A stretch of 23,536 bases of DNA from a virus: positions 1 to 23,536 of IMG/VR virus record IMGVR_UViG_3300031631_000402. One strand, 5' to 3'. The position numbers were made by a program, and so were the translations under genes. Shown one piece after another: positions 7,049 through 13,149 of the stretch (positions within the stretch are counted from its first letter, which is position 1; each line of letters opens with the position of its first letter). Under the pieces are notes generated by a model. That model was given only the letters and a program-made list of their open reading frames with translations. It was not told the origin of the DNA and searched no databases.

Positions 7049-8254
7049 CTATTTTCTTTTTAGAGGTTTCTTTTTCTTTTTCTTGGGAGTTTCTTCTTCA
7101 TCTTCTTCATCATCCCAATCATCATCGTCGTCATCATCCCAATCATCATCGTCGTCATCTTCTTCAGGTTCCGGCTTTGACTTCTTTTTGGATTTCTTTT
7201 TCTTTTTAGGAGGCTCGTCCTCGTCCTCGTCCTCGTCTTCTTCAGGCTCCGGTTTTGATTTCTTTTTGGATTTCTTTTTCTTTTTAGGAGCTTCTTCCTC
7301 GTCCTCGTCCTCGTCCTCATCGAAATCCTCGTCCTCGTCCTCGTCTTCTTCAGGCTCCGGTTTCTTTTTAGATTTCTTTTTGGACTTGCGAGGGGCTTCC
7401 TCCTCGTCCTCATCATCATCGAAATCGTCGTCATCTTCTTCATCCGCATACTTAGACTTTTTCTTAGACTTTTTGGACTTGCGAGGGGTGTCATCATCAT
7501 CGTCGTCATCATCATCGTCAGGTTCATCCCCGCCGTCAATTTGGAGGAACATATCTTTCAATAAGTCGTACTCCATAACAACAAACATTTCATCAAGGTT
7601 GACAGCTTTTTCAAGAATATCATCCTCATCCATTTCATCCCTTTCGATGAAGTCAATTTTGGTAGCTTCCAGATACTTTCTGCCTTCATACTTGGCGTCT
7701 GAGAAACGAACCCGAATAGTTCTTCCGCAGTCATCAACATCAAAGAAGTTAGAAACATCTTCGTCTTCGTCAGCTTCATTCATCTCTTGTTCCAAAAGAT
7801 TGTAAAACTTACCAACAGACATAGTAAAGACACTGATGGCATCTTCATCATCCGGATTCAAGATATTCATAGCCATATACTTCTGTGGGCGGAGGTTGTC
7901 TATGATATCTTTGTTTTTATCATAGTCCTTTTTAAGCCTTTCAGCTTCTACACATACAGGGCATTTTTTACCAATAGACGTTGGGCAGACGATAGATTTG
8001 TTTTCTACGCCAATCCCATGATGGATTTTAAACTCATGGCGCCACCATATAGTGCCCGGTTCCAGTGAGTTTGGGTGCCACTTGGCTGTGGTCTCATAAG
8101 GAACAACATCAATTTTATATTTACCTGCTTTGTCTGGCTCCCAGGTATCAACACCTTTTGGAAGGTTTAACCAATTACCACCACCAGAAGGTGATTCTTG
8201 TTTCTGTTGACGTTCTTCCCGAGACAATCTTTTTCTTTTTGACTTCTTACTCAT
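7049..8254 (-). CDS. gp32-like single-stranded DNA-binding protein with long charged tail
   Basis: The protein has 401 residues. Residues 28-55 (WLNLPKGVDTWEPDKAGKY) and a zinc cluster with H78/H79, C90, C98 and C101 (KKCPVC) match the gp32-like phage SSB pattern, in which a zinc ion staples the OB fold. The core ends near residue 240. It is followed by about 158 residues of alternating acidic runs (D/E) and lysine-serine blocks (KKKSKKKSK) in imperfect tandem repeats. Gp32 itself has a short acidic tail that recruits partners; here it is many times longer and also strongly basic. The start overlaps the stop of the small membrane-protein gene (ATGA) with AAAGGAG upstream. UvsY-like and RecA-like genes flank it. 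Confidence 0.82.
   Translation of the reverse strand: MSKKSKRKRLSREERQQKQESPSGGGNWLNLPKGVDTWEPDKAGKYKIDVVPYETTAKWHPNSLEPGTIWWRHEFKIHHGIGVENKSIVCPTSIGKKCPVCVEAERLKKDYDKNKDIIDNLRPQKYMAMNILNPDDEDAISVFTMSVGKFYNLLEQEMNEADEDEDVSNFFDVDDCGRTIRVRFSDAKYEGRKYLEATKIDFIERDEMDEDDILEKAVNLDEMFVVMEYDLLKDMFLQIDGGDEPDDDDDDDDDDTPRKSKKSKKKSKYADEEDDDDFDDDEDEEEAPRKSKKKSKKKPEPEEDEDEDEDFDEDEDEDEEEAPKKKKKSKKKSKPEPEEDEDEDEDEPPKKKKKSKKKSKPEPEEDDDDDDWDDDDDDDWDDEEDEEETPKKKKKKPLKRK
7052..7528 (-). repeat. Low-complexity tandem repeat encoding the SSB tail
   Basis: The DNA has runs of GA-rich triplets (GAC/GAG/GAA) broken by near-identical blocks that encode PKKKKKSKKKSKPEPEE. At least three related copies are visible near 7160-7225, 7237-7300 and 7347-7400, spaced roughly 80-110 bases apart. 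It is coding repeat, not CRISPR. Such DNA can change length by slippage. Confidence 0.8.
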
Positions 8255-8400
8255 AATCCTTTCTCCTTTATTTCTTTTTTATGTTCTATGATAGAATTGG
8301 AAATGGCTCCACCTATCATTCTTACGATAAGATATGCACCAAATAGTACATATACAGCCCAACCTAAGAGCTGAAGAATAAACAATAAAATATCTATCAT
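8251..8400 (-). CDS. Small single-pass membrane protein, 49 aa
   Basis: I found this by translating the gap between the UvsY-like and SSB genes. Its ATG overlaps the previous stop as ATGA, with AGGAG upstream, and its own TGA overlaps the SSB ATG in the same way. The first 33 residues are hydrophobic (DILLFILQLLGWAVYVLFG and on), enough for one membrane span. They are followed by a basic/acidic tail (HKKEIKEKG) likely to lie in the cytoplasm. The double overlap argues strongly that it is translated. The function is unknown; it might tether replication proteins to the membrane or act as a small holin-like or host-directed protein, but nothing in the sequence decides this. Confidence 0.7.
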   Translation of the reverse strand: MIDILLFILQLLGWAVYVLFGAYLIVRMIGGAISNSIIEHKKEIKEKGL

Positions 8401-8897
8401 TTTTTGCTCCTTTTTCTTAACTTCGTTCTTTTCATTATTTTTTCTTCTGTTCCTTTCTTAGCTTCTTTCCAAGCTTCTACTAAGTTACGGGGAACGGAAG
8501 GACCGGCAAAGTATTGTTGACCATGGAGAGTAACAAGAATTTCTATCATTCTTTTTCTCTGTTCCATAGCGACCACCGCTTGAGATAAAAGCTCCGCCTC
8601 CTTTTTGCTTTCTACCCATTTTTCATATGCCTCTATATATTCCGCTGAAGCCTTAACAGCAGTAACAATAGAAGTTTCTGTGATTTTCTGGACACCGTAA
8701 GCATCTGGGTCAAGACGAATCTTATTAGACATGTCCGCAGTAATAACGTCAAGTCTTAATTTCATCATATCCCTCGCCTCTGCTCCGACTACAGACTTTT
8801 GAGCCCACTTGAAGAACAACTCACCTTGCATGGCCGCCGCTACATCAAGTTCATTTGGATCTATCTCTAGATCATGTTTAAATTTGTTTTCCTGCAT
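8397..8897 (-). CDS. UvsY-like recombination mediator (phage LHGQQYFAGP family)
   Basis: The protein has 166 residues, is mostly helical, and is rich in E and K. The segment LHGQQYFAGPSVPR (about 123-136) is a hallmark I recognise from phage proteins encoded beside RecA/UvsX and gp32-like SSB genes and often labelled UvsY-like or recombination mediator. UvsY helps load UvsX onto SSB-coated DNA. The gene order here (mediator, SSB, recombinase) fits. A basic tail (KRTKLRKRSKK) ends the protein. It has a GGAGG site upstream of the ATG at 8897. The family label rests on memory of this motif and on context, so function is only moderately sure. Confidence 0.65.
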   Translation of the reverse strand: MQENKFKHDLEIDPNELDVAAAMQGELFFKWAQKSVVGAEARDMMKLRLDVITADMSNKIRLDPDAYGVQKITETSIVTAVKASAEYIEAYEKWVESKKEAELLSQAVVAMEQRKRMIEILVTLHGQQYFAGPSVPRNLVEAWKEAKKGTEEKIMKRTKLRKRSKK

Positions 8898-8922
8898 TTG
8901 TAAAGCCTCCTTGTTATATTAT

Positions 8923-10956
8923 CTATTTGACTCCGACGATAACGTCGTAGCAGGCCAAAGCTAAGCCAGCCTCCTTTGAGTCATAAAAGTTTTCTTGAAA
9001 GATATCTATTATCCCTGCCGCCTTTGCTTCACCTCCCAATAAGCATGTCCTGGCATATCCTAATACAGACCACCTTACTGTTTCAGGTTCTGTTTTTATT
9101 GCTTTAAGGGTTTTGGCAACCTTTGCCCAATTCCCACCTTTGATGAGCATACGGCAAAGTTCAATAACCTCTGGCTCATCTTCCTCAACTACTATGCCAC
9201 CTTCCCGTTGATCCGGTGGGAGGTTTAAAACCTTGTCAAGTATAACCAAAGCCTTCCTGGCACTACCTTCACTGGCGTCAGCAATATCAGCAACCACCTC
9301 TTCGTCCAGCTCTTCTTTTTCCCGCTTGAGTATTCTATTTATTAATTTCGTTAAATAAGGGGAGGTTAAAAGCTCCACTGGTAGATGACAGCATCTTGTC
9401 TTAATTGTTTTAATCATCTTTTGGGGCTCAGTGGTACAGAGGATAAAATATACATGCTTAGGAGTATCCTCTAATATCTTTAAGGCGGCGTTCTGGGCAT
9501 CTTTTGTCATCGCATGACAATTATGGACAAAGACTCCTTCAACACAATAAGATGGGTGATCTTTTATTTGGAGATCATAAAACTCTATAAATCCTTGATC
9601 TCTTTCTTTATCTTCAACAACACCTCTGAAAGATTGGTCATTATTTCCTGGTTCGTAAACCTGATAATTTTCCAACCAAACTCCTTCAACTTCTTGGTTT
9701 TCTTTTGATCTAACAATGTTTGATCTTTCAACAGGTGGCCTTCCCCGTCCACTTCTATTCCCAATAGTAGTTCTGGGTTGGCTATGTCTATCTTGTAATT
9801 CGTTGGATATCCTTTTCTTTTTGACCCTAAAGAGACGGGATATTCTACCTCCCATCCTAAAGAACATGCTAATAACATTTGGGGCTCTGTCAATTTCCCG
9901 TTCCCTCCCCTCTCTCCTTTCCAGACATGAAGCGTTCCATTTATCCTTTTTGTTTCCCGAGCTTTTTTTCTCCAAAGAGGATTGAACATAGGGTTCTTCT
10001 TTTTCATTCGTTCTGAGCATCTCTTCCGTTCTAATATCCCCTCCTCGGATTGTTTCCATTCCTCCATCTTCTTTAAGATCCTCTCTTTCCTTTCCGGAGA
10101 ATACACCTTCTTCCGGTACTCTGGTCTCCGATTTCGGTTCTTTGCCAAACAACTTCTGGAACAATAACTTCTGTGATCGCATGGCTGAGACCAAAATTCC
10201 TTCCCGCACTCTTGGCATATCGTATTGTTCACCCTCTCCCTCTTTCTTTTTGTTCCGTTTACCTTGTTGGAACATTGGACCGAGCAATACTTTTGATGGT
10301 CTGGGATGGGCTTCCTGCATAGTAGACATTTCATCTTTAACCTCCTTTTGTGATACATTGTTTAACAATATATTACTAGAAGGAGACAAAAGCAAGTCCT
10401 TTTCATTTAAATTTTGTGATTCTTTCCACCCACTACCTGTCATGAAGAGATGTTGCTTTGTTGTGAATATAGTTTTTCCATTAGAAAGATCCATACGAAC
10501 TACCCTGTCCAAGGAGACACGATTCTTAAAGACTCTCTCGACTTCAGAAGGACCTTTCAGGTTGGGAAGATGGTCGCCCTCTTTTATTTTGGATATAGGA
10601 ATGTATCCTTTAGACGTGAGAACTTTTGTCATTTGATGGAAGCATTCATCCAACAACCATACCCTTACCTTCCCACCTATAGGAGCCATTCCCATGACTC
10701 TTGTAATCTCACGCACGGTGTCCACCCCTCGGAAGTCCGAGCAGTTTAGCTCTTTAAAATCCATTTCCATGTTACATCTTAGCTCTCTCGCAATAATTCG
10801 GGCAAGTGTAGTCTTTCCACAACCGCTTGGGCCGGAAAGTAAGGTTGTATGAGGCAGAGTATTCCTTTCCATCATATTCTTTAATGTCTGGACCGTGGTT
10901 GTATTTCCCACCACACCTTTTAATTTTTTTGGTCTGTGTTTCTTGTAAAGCTCCAT
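8923..10956 (-). CDS. Clamp loader ATPase (DnaX/RFC small-subunit type) interrupted by an intein
   Basis: The full reading frame is 677 codons; after splicing the product would be about 302 residues. The N-extein (1-104) starts ELYKKHRPKKLKGVVG, typical of clamp loaders, and has Walker A G42-P-S-G-C-G-K48-T49. The Walker B/DExx motif W-L-L-D103-E104 is cut by the intein after E104. The C-extein (480-677) resumes with CHAMTKDAQNAALKILE, then sensor-1-like CTTEP and a conserved ASEGSARKAL sensor-2 helix region. Joined, the site reads LLDECHAMTKDAQNA, a canonical clamp loader sequence. The protein loads the sliding clamp encoded at 14363-15400. The intein has to be spliced out for an active ATPase. 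Confidence 0.92.
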   Translation of the reverse strand: MELYKKHRPKKLKGVVGNTTTVQTLKNMMERNTLPHTTLLSGPSGCGKTTLARIIARELRCNMEMDFKELNCSDFRGVDTVREITRVMGMAPIGGKVRVWLLDECFHQMTKVLTSKGYIPISKIKEGDHLPNLKGPSEVERVFKNRVSLDRVVRMDLSNGKTIFTTKQHLFMTGSGWKESQNLNEKDLLLSPSSNILLNNVSQKEVKDEMSTMQEAHPRPSKVLLGPMFQQGKRNKKKEGEGEQYDMPRVREGILVSAMRSQKLLFQKLFGKEPKSETRVPEEGVFSGKEREDLKEDGGMETIRGGDIRTEEMLRTNEKEEPYVQSSLEKKSSGNKKDKWNASCLERREGREREIDRAPNVISMFFRMGGRISRLFRVKKKRISNELQDRHSQPRTTIGNRSGRGRPPVERSNIVRSKENQEVEGVWLENYQVYEPGNNDQSFRGVVEDKERDQGFIEFYDLQIKDHPSYCVEGVFVHNCHAMTKDAQNAALKILEDTPKHVYFILCTTEPQKMIKTIKTRCCHLPVELLTSPYLTKLINRILKREKEELDEEVVADIADASEGSARKALVILDKVLNLPPDQREGGIVVEEDEPEVIELCRMLIKGGNWAKVAKTLKAIKTEPETVRWSVLGYARTCLLGGEAKAAGIIDIFQENFYDSKEAGLALACYDVIVGVK
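9585..10334 (-). CDS. Zinc-finger EDxHD (Vsr-like) homing endonuclease nested out of frame in the intein
   Basis: The product has 249 residues, in the +1 frame relative to the clamp loader. I chose the ATG at 10334 because a perfect AAAAGGAGG lies six bases before it; an earlier ATG at 10358 precedes that site. The N-terminus has two zinc-finger-like motifs of CxxC...YCSxxC type (C3, C6, C17, C21 and C40, C43, C58, C62). A basic linker follows. The C-terminal domain has E150 (KLTEPQ), D183 (YKIDIANPE), E194-V-D196-G-E-G-H200 and GWKIIRF, the layout of EDxHD homing endonucleases related to Vsr and DUF559. The stop TAG lies just before intein block F. It would cut intein-less clamp loader alleles to spread the element. 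Confidence 0.85.
   Translation of the reverse strand: MKCLLCRKPIPDHQKYCSVQCSNKVNGTKRKRERVNNTICQECGKEFWSQPCDHRSYCSRSCLAKNRNRRPEYRKKVYSPERKERILKKMEEWKQSEEGILERKRCSERMKKKNPMFNPLWRKKARETKRINGTLHVWKGERGGNGKLTEPQMLLACSLGWEVEYPVSLGSKRKGYPTNYKIDIANPELLLGIEVDGEGHLLKDQTLLDQKKTKKLKEFGWKIIRFTNQEIMTNLSEVLLKIKKEIKDL
10341..10349 (-). promoter_or_regulatory. Shine-Dalgarno of the nested homing endonuclease
   Basis: AAAAGGAGG on the minus strand lies six bases before the ATG at 10334, inside the intein coding sequence. It is one of the strongest ribosome sites in the window, and it fixes the endonuclease start. Confidence 0.8.
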
Positions 10957-10971
10957 TCTAATCCTCCTTTA

Positions 10972-11163
10972 TTAGTTATTTTTCTCTTTAACTGCATTAC
11001 CACAAACAGGACAATCAATATAAGAAACAAACTCTTGGGAATCACCATTCCACATAGCTTGTTCATCAATAACATCACCTGAATCGTGGTCATATACATC
11101 AGGGAACGTCAACCTATCTTTGTCTAAAACAATACCACAAGAATTACACGATATCATATTCAT
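10972..11163 (-). CDS. Small zinc-ribbon protein, 63 aa
   Basis: Two CxxC motifs (C6-N-S-C9 near the N-terminus and C51-P-V-C54 near the C-terminus) flank an acidic stretch (VYDHDSGDVIDEQ). This is a typical layout for a one-zinc ribbon. GGAGG lies eight bases before the ATG at 11163. It sits between the 50-residue protein and the clamp loader, with gaps of only 3 and 15 bases, so it is in the replisome operon. The role is unknown. The acidic nature argues against simple nucleic acid binding and more for a protein adaptor. Confidence 0.65.
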   Translation of the reverse strand: MNMISCNSCGIVLDKDRLTFPDVYDHDSGDVIDEQAMWNGDSQEFVSYIDCPVCGNAVKEKNN

Positions 11164-11166
11164 CCT

Positions 11167-11319
11167 TTAATCCTCCAATATTTTGCTATATAGATTAGTC
11201 CAGCCTCTTTTGCTGGTTTCTGGCTTAGCTTTCTGCCTGATGCCCTCTAGTGTATCTGCTTCGATAACTATTGAGTCTTCCGTCCCGTCAGGGGCTGTTC
11301 CATGTATTTCTACTTTCAT
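11167..11319 (-). CDS. Small hypothetical protein, 50 aa
   Basis: The reading frame extends further upstream to 11469, but that part lies inside the HAD gene in another frame. The ATG at 11319 has AAAGGAG upstream and gives a compact acidic protein (MKVEIHGTAPDGTEDSIVIE...). It looks like a small alpha/beta fold with strands near 2-6 and 15-20 and a helix at 23-30. It overlaps the end of the HAD gene by 32 bases and ends three bases before the next start. No family recognised. Confidence 0.6.
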   Translation of the reverse strand: MKVEIHGTAPDGTEDSIVIEADTLEGIRQKAKPETSKRGWTNLYSKILED

Positions 11320-11722
11320 CTGGCTCTCCTTTTTTTGGTTGGTTGTAAACTGGAACAGATAAAAATTTAGCAGGCCACTTTGGATCTCTTGTAATAGAGA
11401 GAACATGTTGTAAGGCCGCCGCCCTATCCCAGTTAAATGATTTATTATCATAGTAAACATCTGCATCAATCTTTTTGCTCGTTGGTCTGCCTTTATACAT
11501 TTGAATTCTGTTTTTATTAATACTATTAAAAACCAACCCTAAATGTGTGATGGCTTGTATGCGTTCTTCCAATTCCTCTCCTTCTCTGCAAGTGTTAAGA
11601 ATAAGATAGTGTCCGGCTTTTTGAGCATCTATGAAAGCCTCTATTAATTCCATGTCAAAGTCTAAAAACTCTGAGGTTTCTTCACTAATTAAAGTTCCAT
11701 CTAAATCTATTGAAAGTATCAT
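11288..11722 (-). CDS. HAD-superfamily phosphatase-like protein
   Basis: The product has 144 residues from the ATG at 11722, which overlaps the polymerase stop (ATGA) and has AAAGGAGG about ten bases upstream. HAD motif I is intact: S-I-D6-L-D8-G-T-L. Motif II is likely the T in LNTCREGEE (about 40-48), a conserved Lys is likely KK near 90, and an acidic motif follows (DVYYDNKSF near 95-103). Short cap-less HAD proteins of this type hydrolyse phosphate from nucleotides, polynucleotide ends or small metabolites. The position between polymerase and clamp loader suggests a nucleotide or DNA-end phosphatase; the substrate cannot be told from sequence. Confidence 0.75.
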   Translation of the reverse strand: MILSIDLDGTLISEETSEFLDFDMELIEAFIDAQKAGHYLILNTCREGEELEERIQAITHLGLVFNSINKNRIQMYKGRPTSKKIDADVYYDNKSFNWDRAAALQHVLSITRDPKWPAKFLSVPVYNQPKKGEPDESRNTWNSP

Positions 11723-13149
11723 GATATGGTGACCTCCTTTTTGTCTGCCCAACACCCATCTAAAGGTGTCATTTCAGCTTCTATTTCAAGTGGTGTTATA
11801 ATCCAAGGCCAAACCTTCCTTAGTCTTTTTGTCATATTCCTATTTGAAAGGTGTAGGTATTCTTCTACTTCACCAGCAGGTACATCTCCAACAATACTAT
11901 CATGAATCTGTCCTATAATTAAAGAATCCATACTCCTCTTTTCGATGGTATTACCATTCCATATAAGGCCTTGAAGCAAGCCATGGAAAGCAGAACCCTG
12001 GACAGGATAGTTTATCATTTCATTCTTTTTCATAACACCCTGGCAGATAAATCCAGTCTTGGTTAGAAAATAGCCGTCCCTGTTCACCTGTTTTACCCAA
12101 TCCTTTTTCCATTGGTTGTATATAGGAAATCTATCATTCCAGAAAGAGTATTCCACGTCTTTGATATGCTTTTCAAAAGTCCCTGAGCGAGGAGACATAT
12201 CAGGATCGCAGTCACCCAATTCGTGTATTCCTTTCTTGGCTAAATGATCTTTTAAAGGAGTACCATCTCTTAAGCAAAGATTAAACTCACCTATGGCTTC
12301 CCAAAGAGCCTTAGCACAATCAATATACCAATCACCATAAAATTCTGGGAATACAAATTTATTTTTCCCGCAGTATCTTATGGTGCTGATTCTTTTCTTG
12401 TCCTTATCATCTACTGGATTCAACATATCACCCGGAGGCAATATATAACATTCTTGGCTACAATCCCGGTGCATGTCTTTTGAAGAGTCTGTGAGATACT
12501 CAAGCATGTTAGGGTCTTTATGGTAGCAAGCCGCGAATGAAACTTCTATTCCACGATAGTCCAATTCTATTATATGCCTTCCAGGTCTGGCTATGAAAGC
12601 CGACCTAACCATTTTACCCAAGATGGGGTCACGAATAGGTAGGTTCTGGAAATTAGGATTGGATGAAGAAGACCTATATGTGATAGCTGTATGCAGATTA
12701 AAGAAAGGGTGGAGAAGCCCACCTACTATTTCTCTTCGTATTCCTTTAAGATAAGTATTGACAACATGCTTCAGTTTCTTGACTTCAACATATTTTTTAA
12801 CGAAAGGAATATCTAGAGAGGCTAAAGTGGTTTCGTTCACTTTGTATTTCCCTGACTTTGTATATGCTGGGGCTTTATAATCCAAACCCTCAAAAAGAAC
12901 TTTTCCTAACTGATCACCGGAACCAAAGTTCATTGTCTTCCCGTACATTCTTCTCCATACTTTCGCTACCTGATCATGTTTAAGGTCTTGTTCTAAACAA
13001 CCTATCTTTAAAGTTTGTCTCTCAATTTCATCGTTGAGGTATTCTACATCCATTCTAATCCCGTTTGATTCTACTTGAGCTAGAGCAAGAGAACCCTGAT
13101 GGAGTAGTTTATATGCTTTCTGTTTATAAGGTAAAATGAGTGATCCCAT
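11719..13149 (-). CDS. Family A DNA polymerase, polymerase domain only
   Basis: The protein has 476 residues, covering thumb, palm and fingers of a Pol I-type enzyme and no exonuclease. Motif A is E-L-D197-Y-R-G-I-E. Motif B runs from R258 through K262 to F-Y271-G272. INYPVQGSA holds Q384, and motif C is Q-I-H416-D417-S418, with the second palm aspartate kept but Ser where HDE is usual. YRSSSSNPNFQNLP (158-171) is the classical primer-template contact region. The proofreading domain is encoded in the preceding gene, whose stop overlaps this start as TAATG. The two proteins probably work as a complex. Compared with E. coli Pol I (928 aa) this is a split enzyme. Confidence 0.93.
   Translation of the reverse strand: MGSLILPYKQKAYKLLHQGSLALAQVESNGIRMDVEYLNDEIERQTLKIGCLEQDLKHDQVAKVWRRMYGKTMNFGSGDQLGKVLFEGLDYKAPAYTKSGKYKVNETTLASLDIPFVKKYVEVKKLKHVVNTYLKGIRREIVGGLLHPFFNLHTAITYRSSSSNPNFQNLPIRDPILGKMVRSAFIARPGRHIIELDYRGIEVSFAACYHKDPNMLEYLTDSSKDMHRDCSQECYILPPGDMLNPVDDKDKKRISTIRYCGKNKFVFPEFYGDWYIDCAKALWEAIGEFNLCLRDGTPLKDHLAKKGIHELGDCDPDMSPRSGTFEKHIKDVEYSFWNDRFPIYNQWKKDWVKQVNRDGYFLTKTGFICQGVMKKNEMINYPVQGSAFHGLLQGLIWNGNTIEKRSMDSLIIGQIHDSIVGDVPAGEVEEYLHLSNRNMTKRLRKVWPWIITPLEIEAEMTPLDGCWADKKEVTIS

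Larger units (their letters stand above)
9520..10644 (-). other. Intein in the clamp loader Walker B motif (375 residues)
   Basis: The intein starts at C105 of the precursor and ends at H478-N479, followed by +1 Cys. Block A is CFHQMTKVLTSKGYIPISKI, block B is TTKQH near residue 166, block F is YDLQIKDHPSYCVEG and block G is VHN|C. All nucleophiles needed for class 1 splicing are present. There is no LAGLIDADG endonuclease in this frame. Instead the roughly 250-residue linker (about 208-458) is a K/E/R-rich string with no motifs, and the same DNA encodes an endonuclease in another frame. The frame has no stop codon throughout, so cis-splicing remains possible. Confidence 0.9.

Noticed and set aside
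7083-7530. CRISPR-like repeat array
   Set aside because: The repeats are imperfect, vary in spacing and are in-frame coding repeats of the SSB tail.
7060-7539. Minus-strand ORF rich in M, K, R and T in the SSB tail
   Set aside because: It is a frame-shifted reading of the same repeats, without a ribosome site; SSB is the real frame.
7083-7805. Plus-strand serine-rich ORF of 240 codons
   Set aside because: It is an antisense shadow of the SSB acidic tail; TCN codons come from the repeat DNA.
11167-11469. 100-codon version of the small ORF after the HAD gene
   Set aside because: The first 50 codons run inside the HAD gene with no ribosome site; the ATG at 11319 has a strong one.
11719-13149. 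Intein in the polymerase gene
   Set aside because: Polymerase motifs A, B and C are continuous and no splicing blocks are seen.
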